5,212 nt of DNA from an uncultured Pseudomonadota bacterium (lineage in GTDB: Bacteria > Myxococcota_A > UBA9042 > CAIXZC01), in contig CALFHQ010000052.1 of assembly GCA_937876385.1 (NCBI GenBank), positions 1 through 5,212 of the forward strand, in the 5' to 3' direction. The position numbers were made by a program, and so were the translations under genes. This document shows, one piece after another, positions 1-5,212 of this stretch (positions are counted from its first letter, which is position 1; every line of letters begins with the position of its first letter). The notes below the pieces were generated by a model that ran no database searches, was not told the origin of the DNA, and saw only the letters and a program-made list of their open reading frames with translations.

Positions 1-245
1 TGCGGAATCGAAAGTGGATCGAATTCACCCCACAAGTGGATCTTTACGGTGTCCCGGATTTGGACGGAACACTGAAGCAGGGGATCCTTTCGGGGTTGAA
101 GCACCAGTTCGCCAATCGCGCCCGGTCCCTGTCCACCGCCACTATCGAAGATGAGGTCCGCACCACGGTTCGGCGAATCGTGAAGCGGAGCCAAGAGCGC
201 CGCCCTCTGGTCCACGTCAAGGTCCTGGCCCGGCCGGTGAAGTAG
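1..245 (+). CDS. Partial CDS, C-terminal end of a ribonuclease J-like protein
   Basis: The frame is open from the left edge (first full codon at base 3) to TAG at 243-245, giving the last 80 residues of a longer protein. The GTG at 36 is therefore an internal Val codon and not a start. The fragment has an amphipathic stretch, then a helix with alternating acidic and basic residues (IEDEVRTTVRRIVKRS), then ERRPLVHVKVL. That order, a helix followed by an RRP motif and a short hydrophobic beta strand near the end, is what I know from the C-terminal domain of RNase J family metallo-beta-lactamase/beta-CASP nucleases, which process and degrade RNA in the cytoplasm. The catalytic domain lies outside the window, so this is family resemblance only; another protein with a similar small alpha/beta end is possible. 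Only 7 bp separate its stop from the following radical SAM gene, so they are probably co-transcribed. Confidence 0.5.
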   Translation, partial: RNRKWIEFTPQVDLYGVPDLDGTLKQGILSGLKHQFANRARSLSTATIEDEVRTTVRRIVKRSQERRPLVHVKVLARPVK

Positions 246-252
246 GTTTTTC

Positions 253-1293
253 ATGAGTGATCGGTTGGCAGCCATGGTGAAGAGCGCCCTGGACAACGGG
301 CTGAGAGGGCGCCCGACTCCGCTGATTCTCCTGATGGAGCCCACCCACCGCTGCAACGCCTCTTGCCCCTTCTGCTACCACTGGCAAGAGGACACCCACG
401 AAGAGATCTCCATTGAGCGGCAGGAAGAAATGCTCCACGAAGCCTTCGACCTAGGCGCCCGGTTTCTGTATGTCTCTGGTGGAGAACCGACTCTCTTTCC
501 CCATTTGGAGCGGCTCCTCATGGAGGCTAGAAGGGTTGGATACTGGACCTCCATGACCACCAACGGGTTCACATTGGCTCGCCGTGTGGACGCCTTGGCA
601 CCGTTGCTTGATGGAGTGACGGTGTCGGTGGATCATGCAAGCTCCCTGCACGACACCTTTCGTCGCCTTCCAGGTCTCTACTCCCATGCAGTTAGAGGGC
701 TCATCGCTGCCAAAACGGCGGGATTGGAGACCCGAATCAACATGTCTCTGGGGCGCTCTAACCGAGACCAGATTCCAGCCATGGTGACGCTGTCTCGAGA
801 CGTGGGTGCGGCATTGCACGTGCGACTGTTGACTCGGGAGTCGCCCGATGTGGAAGCCGATGCGTTGAGTTGGCCGGAGGCCAGGAAGGCGGCCACCGAG
901 ATCCTCGAGTTGAAAGAGCGCCACCCCCGGATCATCGCCACTCCAAAGGCCTACCTGCGCCACATTCGAGACGAGCGGGGATTTCGATGTCGTCTGTTGT
1001 CCCTTCTCATCACTGTGGATGCACAGGGACGACTCTACGTCCCCTGCCCTCGTTTCGAGGGGGCTAAGGAGACCCTGGCTGGACGATTGAAAGAACAATC
1101 TCTGGAGGAAGCGTGGCATTCCCCGCAAGCGGATGTCTTGAGAGCCCAGGGGCTCTCGTGCACGGCCGGTTTGGATTGCTACACGTCGTGTATCCTGGAC
1201 ATTTCTCTCCTCGCCAATCTTTCCCCCGAGATGCTCTGGGAGCAACTTTTCGGTGGGGGCTCTCTGTTGAGCTACTTTCGGGGAGGGGGGTAA
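253..1293 (+). CDS. Radical SAM protein with SPASM-like C-terminal Cys cluster (tandem copy 1)
   Basis: This 346-residue protein has the radical SAM cluster motif C34-x3-C38-x2-C41, in the context THRCNASCPFCY, which binds the 4Fe-4S cluster that cleaves S-adenosylmethionine. GGEPT at 76-80 contributes to SAM binding, TTNG sits at 102-105 and a VSVD barrel strand ends at D127. After the partial TIM barrel, C246, C265 (DAQGRLYVPC), C303, C309 and C313 form a SPASM/twitch-like region likely to hold an auxiliary Fe-S cluster. The length suits the family. SPASM proteins often modify peptides, but some act on cofactors or other substrates, and nothing here identifies the substrate. The ATG at 253 is the first start after the preceding stop; its ribosome site is weak (GGTGA at 236-240). 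It sits 7 bp after the RNase J-like gene and 3 bp before a second radical SAM gene, so a shared operon is likely. The protein ends in a Gly-rich RGGG tail whose codons overlap the next gene's ribosome-binding site. Confidence 0.93.
   Translation: MSDRLAAMVKSALDNGLRGRPTPLILLMEPTHRCNASCPFCYHWQEDTHEEISIERQEEMLHEAFDLGARFLYVSGGEPTLFPHLERLLMEARRVGYWTSMTTNGFTLARRVDALAPLLDGVTVSVDHASSLHDTFRRLPGLYSHAVRGLIAAKTAGLETRINMSLGRSNRDQIPAMVTLSRDVGAALHVRLLTRESPDVEADALSWPEARKAATEILELKERHPRIIATPKAYLRHIRDERGFRCRLLSLLITVDAQGRLYVPCPRFEGAKETLAGRLKEQSLEEAWHSPQADVLRAQGLSCTAGLDCYTSCILDISLLANLSPEMLWEQLFGGGSLLSYFRGGG
1281..1290 (+). promoter_or_regulatory. Ribosome-binding site for the second radical SAM gene, inside the first gene
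   Basis: The run GGGAGGGGGG ends one base before the TAA (1291-1293) of the upstream gene. Its GGAGG core (1282-1286) is 10 bases from the ATG at 1297. It supports the 1297 start and suggests translation of the two genes is coupled. The same bases encode the last three glycines of the upstream protein, so that tail may reflect the ribosome site rather than protein function. Confidence 0.65.
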
Positions 1294-1296
1294 GAG

Positions 1297-2412
1297 ATGG
1301 CCTTTCTGGATCGACTTCACAAAGGGGGAAACGCCGTATTGAACGTGGCCCGGGTGGCGACGTTCCCGTGGCTGGGAATGGCCCCGTCGGCTCCCTTGAT
1401 GGTGTATGTGGAGTTGACCCGTCGCTGCAACCTCCAGTGCCGCCATTGCGACATCTGGAAGACCGGGGAGAAGGTCGAAGACATTCGCAATCGAGAGTTG
1501 TCATCAAAGGCTCTTCTGGAACTGTTCTCCGGGTTGGCTCAGCGGGGACTGGTGGCTGTGGATCTCTTTGGTGGGGAGCCGTTGATGCGGCCGGATCTCC
1601 CGGAGATCATCTCGGGTCTCAAGAAGATTGGGCTGCATGTGACGGTAACCAGCAATGGTCTGCTCTTGAACGCGAAGCGTTCACAGGCGTTGGTTGAGGC
1701 GGGGCTGGACCAGTTGTTCATCTCCATCGATGCGCCGGAGGCAAAGCTCCACGACGACCTGCGTGGGGTGCCCGGGACCTTTGAGCGCGTGTTGGCTGGA
1801 GTCCGTGAGTTTCAACGACACAACCCGGGGACGGTCAAGGTGGGCATCAACAGCCTGGTTTGCCGCCCCACATACCCACACATCTCACGCATGCCCGCCT
1901 TTGCAGAGAGCTTGGGAGCATCGCAGGTGCGACTGTTGCCGTACCACCAGTGCTACCCATTCAACAGTTGGCAGCAAGATGACGATTTGCTCCCCCGCAG
2001 GGAGGATCTGGACGAAATGAAGGGATGCCTCGATTCGTTCCAGGTGGAGGCTCGGCTTCGTCACCTGTCCACCAACGGACAAAGCTACATCGAAGGAATA
2101 CCGGCTTGGTTTTCGGGCGAGTTGAAAGGGCATCGGTGTGTTGCCGGGCTGGCTGTATGCGACATCAATGGCTTCGGCGAGTTGTTTCCCTGCTACACCA
2201 GCGGTGGCGCCGTCGGCTCACTGCATGAGTCATCTTTTGACGCGCTGTGGAGTTCCTCTGCGATGGAAGCCTTTCGGCGTTCTCACGAGCAGTGCAGCGG
2301 ATGCTGGCAATCCTGTTACATCGAGCCTGGCTTGCGGTTGGACCCTCGCAGCGCGCTCACCGATTTTCGCACGGTTCTTCACGATCTGCGTGAGTATTTC
2401 GTCGGTCGCTAG
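1297..2412 (+). CDS. Radical SAM/SPASM domain protein (tandem copy 2)
   Basis: This 371-residue protein carries the radical SAM motif C44-x3-C48-x2-C51 (TRRCNLQCRHCDIW), GGEP at 92-95, SNG at 119-121 and FISID ending at D145, in the usual barrel order. The C-terminal third has C281, C288, C299, C333, C336 and C340. The stretch C288-DINGFGELFP-C299 is typical of SPASM domains (Cys, Gly, then Pro-Cys), and C333-x2-C336-x3-C340 closes the module, so one or two auxiliary Fe-S clusters are likely. The reaction would be SAM-dependent radical chemistry in the cytoplasm on an unknown substrate. The 40-residue N-terminal lead before the first Cys resembles the lead in the preceding protein in length, and both tails end in a Cys-x2-Ser-Cys motif, which suggests an old duplication. 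The ATG at 1297 follows a G-rich ribosome site. The TAG at 2410-2412 overlaps the stop of the convergent transpeptidase gene. Assignment to the superfamily is firm; the subfamily is unknown. Confidence 0.94.
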   Translation: MAFLDRLHKGGNAVLNVARVATFPWLGMAPSAPLMVYVELTRRCNLQCRHCDIWKTGEKVEDIRNRELSSKALLELFSGLAQRGLVAVDLFGGEPLMRPDLPEIISGLKKIGLHVTVTSNGLLLNAKRSQALVEAGLDQLFISIDAPEAKLHDDLRGVPGTFERVLAGVREFQRHNPGTVKVGINSLVCRPTYPHISRMPAFAESLGASQVRLLPYHQCYPFNSWQQDDDLLPRREDLDEMKGCLDSFQVEARLRHLSTNGQSYIEGIPAWFSGELKGHRCVAGLAVCDINGFGELFPCYTSGGAVGSLHESSFDALWSSSAMEAFRRSHEQCSGCWQSCYIEPGLRLDPRSALTDFRTVLHDLREYFVGR

Positions 2413-4157
2413 TGCGGAAGGTCCTCTTCCATCTCATAGGAATCCTCGGCAAAGAAGAGTCGCCCGTTTGAGTCTGCGCCGGCGGTCTGATAGGTGACGT
2501 GCACTGGGAGGGGGCGCTTCAGTTCGACGTGTCGAGGTTCCCGTTCTTTCAGCTTCCTCTTTATCCACTCCTGGGATATCCCCTGGTCGTGCCCGAGGAC
2601 GTACTGGGCCAGTTCGAGGGCATCTTGCACCCGAACGCACCCATGAGAGAAGAGCCTTCGGGTTCTTTTGAAGAGGCGTTTGGAGGGGGTGTCGTGAAGA
2701 TAGTATCCGTAGTCGTTGGGGAAGAGGAACTTGACCTTCCCCAACGCATTGCCCGGACCTGACTCTTGAATATAGAGTTCTCGCCCGCCACTGTACGTTC
2801 GAACTCGATAGTTGTGCTTCTCGAGGTAGCTCGGGTCTTCCATGAGGGCGGGAACGATCTCTCGCTCGGCGATGGAGTCTGGGACTTTCCACTCGGGGTT
2901 GAACACCACCCGGTCAATCTTCGAGTTCAGGGGGAGGGTTCGAAACATGAACTGCCTTCGTTTGGAGCCCGTAGGGATCCCCTTCCTGGCGGAACCGATG
3001 ACTGTCCTGAAGAGCTTCACGAAGTGGCCCCCCTGGTACAACTCGAGGAAGGCGTGGGGAGCCTGCACATGGACGAAGTCGGCCTCCCAGGGAGGGATGG
3101 CAGTGCGCATCGCCTGAAGCGCCCTGTCTATCCTGGCCAGTTTGTTGGTCGCCGACTCGTTGAGCGCACGAAGGGTCCCCCGGTCGAGGTTGCCGTTGAC
3201 CCGAAGATAGTGCATGAACTGGAAGTTTTGCAGGGCCTGCAACAGGTCGCCATCAAATCGATTTCCTTCCTCTTTCTTGAGCAGTCCTTCCTGGTGAAGG
3301 CGTTTGCGGAGTGCAGCGACCTTCTTTCCTTTGGAATTCTTCTTGAGGTGTGAGGTGGACTGCGGCAGACTGACGAACCCTCCATTCTTGACGGCATTGG
3401 TGTATAGGATTCGGGCTTCAACGAGTCTTTTGTAGGCCTTGGTCGGGGGCTCCAGCATGGCCACGGCGTCGGCCCCTGACGAGGGGCTTTGTCCCATCAC
3501 ATAGAGAACATGTGCCCTTCGATTGGGGTGTGATATCAGAAGGGTCTTGCCGCTCCAGAGCAGGGCACTGAGGTATGCTCCGGAGGCTTCACAACGGAGT
3601 TCCATCTCCTGCTTGGTAGCAGAGTGAATTTTCTCCAGAAAGAAGTGCCACCGGGGAGCAATCTCGGCCAGGTGTTCGAAGAAGTGAACGTCAGCCGAGT
3701 CCCGGTCACCCGGTTCGTACTGGATTGTGCGAACTCCCTCAGCCCGAAGTCCGTCCACGAAGACGAGTCGCCGATTCTCCACTGCCAGGCACTTTTCAGC
3801 CAAGCCGCACACTTGCATCCATGGAGAGCCGGAGGGGGCGAGTCCCTGGGCTTCGAAGCGGTCTCTCCCTGTGCACCAGGAGACAAGGTCTGCACATTGG
3901 GCAGCCAAGGGTTGGGGTCCGTGTTTCAAGAGCACCTGTCGCACGTCGTTGACGTCGGCTTCGGCTGTGACGTCCAGGGAAACGGTCATCCAGTCGCAGG
4001 CGGGGGGAGGTTGGTTGTTGTGGCGAAATGCCAGGGCCTCCTCGGGGAAGACAATTCGGGCCTGCCATGGCCCTGGTTGAGGGACCTCGGGGACTGATGC
4101 GCATCCAACGAGCAGAGACAACAGAAACAGCGAGAGGGACAGCCGTTCAAAGGGCAT
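2409..4157 (-). CDS. L,D-transpeptidase of the YcbB/LdtD type, lipoprotein
   Basis: This 582-residue secreted protein is predicted to form 3-3 cross-links in peptidoglycan, or attach proteins to it, using a catalytic cysteine. Residues 1-19 are a lipoprotein signal peptide with lipobox LVGC (lipidated C19); A20 and S21 predict outer-membrane sorting. Residues 22-250 are a poorly recognisable region with six cysteines (54, 88, 95, 117, 123, 189). A peptidoglycan-binding-like helical segment spans about 280-333 (ALRKRL, then LQNFQ, then GTLRALN). The YkuD catalytic domain runs from about 361 to 525, with NPEWKVP at 420-426, LHDTPS at 487-492 and SHGCVRV at 504-510; C507 is the nucleophile and H505 the expected partner. 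The tail PLPVHVTY...GRLFF matches the usual end of the YcbB/LdtD family (COG2989). The start is fixed by the signal peptide, although no clear Shine-Dalgarno precedes it. It is the second gene of a minus-strand pair, 23 bp after the secreted-protein gene. The family assignment is strong; the role of the Cys-rich part is unknown. Confidence 0.93.
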   Translation of the reverse strand: MPFERLSLSLFLLSLLVGCASVPEVPQPGPWQARIVFPEEALAFRHNNQPPPACDWMTVSLDVTAEADVNDVRQVLLKHGPQPLAAQCADLVSWCTGRDRFEAQGLAPSGSPWMQVCGLAEKCLAVENRRLVFVDGLRAEGVRTIQYEPGDRDSADVHFFEHLAEIAPRWHFFLEKIHSATKQEMELRCEASGAYLSALLWSGKTLLISHPNRRAHVLYVMGQSPSSGADAVAMLEPPTKAYKRLVEARILYTNAVKNGGFVSLPQSTSHLKKNSKGKKVAALRKRLHQEGLLKKEEGNRFDGDLLQALQNFQFMHYLRVNGNLDRGTLRALNESATNKLARIDRALQAMRTAIPPWEADFVHVQAPHAFLELYQGGHFVKLFRTVIGSARKGIPTGSKRRQFMFRTLPLNSKIDRVVFNPEWKVPDSIAEREIVPALMEDPSYLEKHNYRVRTYSGGRELYIQESGPGNALGKVKFLFPNDYGYYLHDTPSKRLFKRTRRLFSHGCVRVQDALELAQYVLGHDQGISQEWIKRKLKEREPRHVELKRPLPVHVTYQTAGADSNGRLFFAEDSYEMEEDLPH

Positions 4158-4180
4158 TCGTGGCGGGTAGCACTTGATGG

Positions 4181-4786
4181 TTACTTTCCTTCCTTTGTCT
4201 CCCCCGGATTGGCGGGAGCATCATCGCCGGCTTTCTCTTCCAGGGGTTCAAGCTTCTTTTCGGGAGAGTCGGTGTTCTCCAGAGCATCGGGAACAACGGC
4301 CGCTGGGCTGTCCGGCACAGTTTCTGGGGGGACAGCGGCATCAGCCGGCGGGTTTTCTCCAGCCTTTTCCTTCTCCTGTTGCGCTTTCTCCAGAGCTTCT
4401 CGCTCCCCGGGCTTCCACTTGCTGAATTTCACCTTTTTGGTGCTCTGCCACTGCCTGGTGACTCGATCCAGTTTGGCCAACTTCCAGTCCTTCGGGGTCA
4501 CTTCGACAATGGCGGGCTTCAGCTCATCAACCAGCGGTGTGAGCTTCACGGTGTGTTTGGCCAGGCGGTCAAACCCCTCGAGGACGATGCTCATGCCGTC
4601 GTCGGTGTAGTACATTTCTTCCCAGCTCTCGCCGTCCACGTCAGCGGCCGAATACTCGGAGTTCATGTGGATCGTCAAGACTCCGACGGTTACGTCGGCG
4701 GGGCTGCTCTTCTCCTGAGCGCTCGCCGGCCACAGAGGCAACAGACAGATGGTCAATACGGTCAGTGAGAACAGCTTCCTTTTCAT
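4181..4786 (-). CDS. Secreted protein of unknown function with Pro/Ala/Glu/Lys-rich tail
   Basis: I do not recognise this 201-residue protein. Residues 1-23 are a clear Sec signal peptide (basic MKRK, hydrophobic core, ASA before Q24), so the protein is exported to the periplasm or beyond. Residues 31-122 look like a small compact domain that alternates short beta-type stretches with conserved-looking turns (SWEEMYYTDDGMSIVLEG, then DRLAKHTVKLTP, then VTPKDWKLAKLDR). It contains no cysteine after the signal peptide, which argues against a disulfide-built fold. Residues about 123-201 are low complexity, rich in Glu, Lys, Pro and Ala, and probably disordered; such tails can span or contact the cell wall. 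The ATG at 4784-4786 has a strong ribosome site 7 bases upstream and a near-consensus promoter behind it. It is the first gene of a pair with the L,D-transpeptidase, which suggests an envelope or cell-wall role. That role is inferred from position only. Confidence 0.85.
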   Translation of the reverse strand: MKRKLFSLTVLTICLLPLWPASAQEKSSPADVTVGVLTIHMNSEYSAADVDGESWEEMYYTDDGMSIVLEGFDRLAKHTVKLTPLVDELKPAIVEVTPKDWKLAKLDRVTRQWQSTKKVKFSKWKPGEREALEKAQQEKEKAGENPPADAAVPPETVPDSPAAVVPDALENTDSPEKKLEPLEEKAGDDAPANPGETKEGK

Positions 4787-4793
4787 TGCCGGA

Positions 4794-4800
4794 CCCTCCT
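4794..4800 (-). promoter_or_regulatory. Strong ribosome-binding site of the secreted-protein gene
   Basis: Read on the minus strand this is AGGAGGG, 7 bases before the ATG at 4786-4784. It fixes the start of the 201-residue protein and contrasts with the absence of a clear site in front of the following transpeptidase gene. Confidence 0.8.
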
Positions 4801-4824
4801 CGTGGGCGTGCTTACTTCAAAATC

Positions 4825-4852
4825 ATTGTAGAATGGGGACCGTTCTTGTCAA
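4825..4852 (-). promoter_or_regulatory. Near-consensus sigma70 promoter for the secreted protein / transpeptidase operon
   Basis: On the minus strand the -35 box TTGACA (4852-4847) is a perfect match, and the -10 box TACAAT (4830-4825) matches five of six bases. The spacer is 16 bp. Transcription would begin about 7 bases below 4825, near 4818, leaving a leader of roughly 30 bases before the ATG at 4786. No obvious inverted repeat overlaps the boxes, so I see no sign of a specific repressor; fairly constant housekeeping expression is the simplest reading. Confidence 0.75.
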
Positions 4853-4885
4853 GACGGCAACCTATCTTTGGACGCCGAATCCACC

Positions 4886-4914
4886 TGGATGTTCCGCCGG
4901 TGCTGCCCTATAAT
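4886..4914 (+). promoter_or_regulatory. Candidate promoter for the right-edge membrane-protein gene
   Basis: A perfect TATAAT (4909-4914) lies on the plus strand in the divergent intergenic region. At 17 bp spacing the -35 position holds TGGATG (4886-4891), which matches the consensus at only three of six bases. A start near 4921 would give a transcript that opens just before the Shine-Dalgarno at 4927-4931. The weak -35 suggests low expression or need for an activator. Confidence 0.45.
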
Positions 4915-4926
4915 GATGTTTCTTTG

Positions 4927-4983
4927 AGGAGCGAAGTGATGGGTCGATGGGGGCATGAGCCGCTGGGATGGGGTACGACATGA
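4927..4983 (+). other. Possible 14-codon leader ORF with consensus Shine-Dalgarno (ORF at 4939-4983)
   Basis: AGGAG at 4927-4931 is 7 bases before an ATG at 4939, an ideal arrangement. The ORF reads MGRWGHEPLGWGTT and stops with TGA at 4981-4983. That stop overlaps the ATG at 4980 of the downstream membrane-protein frame as ATGA, the classic overlap for translational coupling. The downstream frame itself has only weak ribosome-site sequence at either candidate start (4968 or 4980). The ORF could be a leader that delivers ribosomes to the real gene, or simply chance purine-rich sequence. It has no run of a single regulatory amino acid, though it contains two Trp and four Gly codons. It is too short for its coding status to be judged by composition. 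Confidence 0.35.
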
Positions 4984-5212
4984 CGTCGAGTTCGGCAGGC
5001 CACAGCCGTTCCCTGGTTCGCTCCACCGTCGTGTTCTACGGTCTACTGCTCCTGGCAGCGGGGTTGTGGGATCGATACTCGCAGAGTGTTGATCTTCGGT
5101 GGTTTTCTGGCGACTGGGTGCTGGATCTTCAGGCAATCGGGGTGGGGGCCGGGTTCTCGGCGCTGGTTGTCGTGGGGGGGATCAAAGCCCGTCGTTTCGA
5201 GTTTGCCCGCAA
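4968..5212 (+). CDS. Partial CDS, N-terminus of an integral membrane protein, possibly CPBP-family protease
   Basis: The frame opens after a TGA at 4956-4958 and stays open to the right edge. Candidate starts are ATG at 4968 and ATG at 4980; the second overlaps the stop of a short leader ORF. Counting from 4980, about 77 residues are visible. They hold a probable transmembrane segment at about 16-30 (TVVFYGLLLLAAGLW), a polar loop with several aromatic residues, a second probable segment at about 48-68 (Gly- and Val-rich), and then a basic patch (KARRFEFAR). This start, an aliphatic first helix containing FYGLLLL followed by a Gly-rich second helix and an RRF-x2-AR patch, reminds me of CPBP (CAAX/Abi) intramembrane proteases from deltaproteobacterial genomes. 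The catalytic EExxxR motif would lie beyond the window, so the family is a guess. That it is a membrane protein is well supported. Confidence 0.6.
   Translation, partial: MGYDMTSSSAGHSRSLVRSTVVFYGLLLLAAGLWDRYSQSVDLRWFSGDWVLDLQAIGVGAGFSALVVVGGIKARRFEFAR

Larger units (their letters stand above)
4787..4967. other. Divergent intergenic region
   Basis: These 181 bases separate the minus-strand secreted-protein gene from the plus-strand membrane-protein gene. They contain the strong minus-strand promoter and its ribosome site, a candidate plus-strand -10 element, and a possible leader ORF with its own Shine-Dalgarno. I see no convincing terminator hairpin, repeat or RNA gene. The about 60 bp between the two -35 regions and -10 of the opposite promoter leave room for a shared regulator, but no clear palindrome is visible. 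Confidence 0.6.

Noticed and set aside
451..1446. A 331-codon open frame on the minus strand opposite the first radical SAM gene
   Set aside because: It lies wholly antisense to a gene with unmistakable radical SAM motifs and runs into the start of the second. Its translation is rich in Arg, His, Gln and Ser with no recognisable domain, as expected for a shadow frame in GC-rich DNA.
1113..1697. A 194-codon plus-strand frame spanning the junction of the two radical SAM genes
   Set aside because: Both overlapped reading frames have clear protein motifs; this one is Gly/Trp/Ser-rich without a ribosome site or domain.
2379..2393. Hairpin TCACG-ATCTG-CGTGA near the end of the second radical SAM gene
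   Set aside because: A 5-bp stem inside coding sequence without a U-tract in either direction; likely chance.
2416..2430. Small hairpin GGAAG-GTCCT-CTTCC just past the convergent stops, considered as a terminator
   Set aside because: The stem is only 5 bp, not GC-rich, lies inside the transpeptidase coding region, and has no following T-run on either strand.
2766..3353. A 195-codon plus-strand frame antisense to the transpeptidase gene, with a similar 157-codon frame at 3624-4097
   Set aside because: The opposite strand encodes a full-length YkuD enzyme with its catalytic motif; these frames show no motifs, signal peptide or upstream signals.
4765..4938. Upstream extension of the short leader frame back to 4765
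   Set aside because: This part is antisense to the signal peptide of the secreted protein and crosses its promoter; only the end from 4939, with its own Shine-Dalgarno, is worth considering.
4849..5136. A 95-codon minus-strand frame across the right-hand intergenic region
   Set aside because: It overlaps the membrane-protein start and the strong minus-strand promoter, has no ribosome site, and its composition (Pro, Arg, Ser, Thr) fits a shadow frame.

Overview
The window looks like ordinary chromosomal DNA from a moderately GC-rich Gram-negative bacterium. A lipoprotein-type, YcbB-like L,D-transpeptidase with residues other than Asp after the lipidated Cys implies an outer membrane. The mix of genes (RNase J-like end, tandem radical SAM/SPASM enzymes, lipoprotein L,D-transpeptidase, CPBP-like membrane protein start) is reminiscent of the former Deltaproteobacteria (Myxococcota, Bradymonadales and relatives). 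That placement is inference from protein style, not a measured match. No mobile element, CRISPR array, tRNA or rRNA was seen.

Left half, plus strand (1-2412): three tightly packed genes read as one operon. The 3' end of a gene resembling the C-terminal domain of ribonuclease J is followed after 7 bp by a radical SAM protein with a SPASM-like Cys-rich tail (253-1293). Three bases later comes a second radical SAM/SPASM protein (1297-2412). The two radical SAM proteins are probably distant paralogs acting in one modification pathway. Their substrate cannot be read from the window, and no RiPP-like precursor gene lies beside them here.

Right half, minus strand (4786 down to 2409): a two-gene envelope operon. 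Its first gene encodes a secreted 201-residue protein of unknown function with a Pro/Ala/Glu/Lys-rich tail. The second encodes a 582-residue LdtD/YcbB-type L,D-transpeptidase lipoprotein with a cysteine-rich N-terminal region. A near-consensus sigma70 promoter (TTGACA-16-TACAAT) lies just upstream. The transpeptidase gene meets the second radical SAM gene tail to tail, and their TAG stop codons share the palindrome CTAG, so there is no intergenic terminator.

Right edge (4787-5212): a divergent intergenic region with the minus-strand promoter and a candidate plus-strand -10 (TATAAT). A possible 14-codon leader ORF follows, with a consensus Shine-Dalgarno, and overlaps the start of a truncated membrane-protein gene that may be a CPBP-family intramembrane protease.

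The most unusual items are the cysteine-rich extension on the transpeptidase, its uncharacterised secreted operon partner, the orphan tandem radical SAM pair, and the short coupled leader ORF. None is strong enough to claim a new system from sequence alone.
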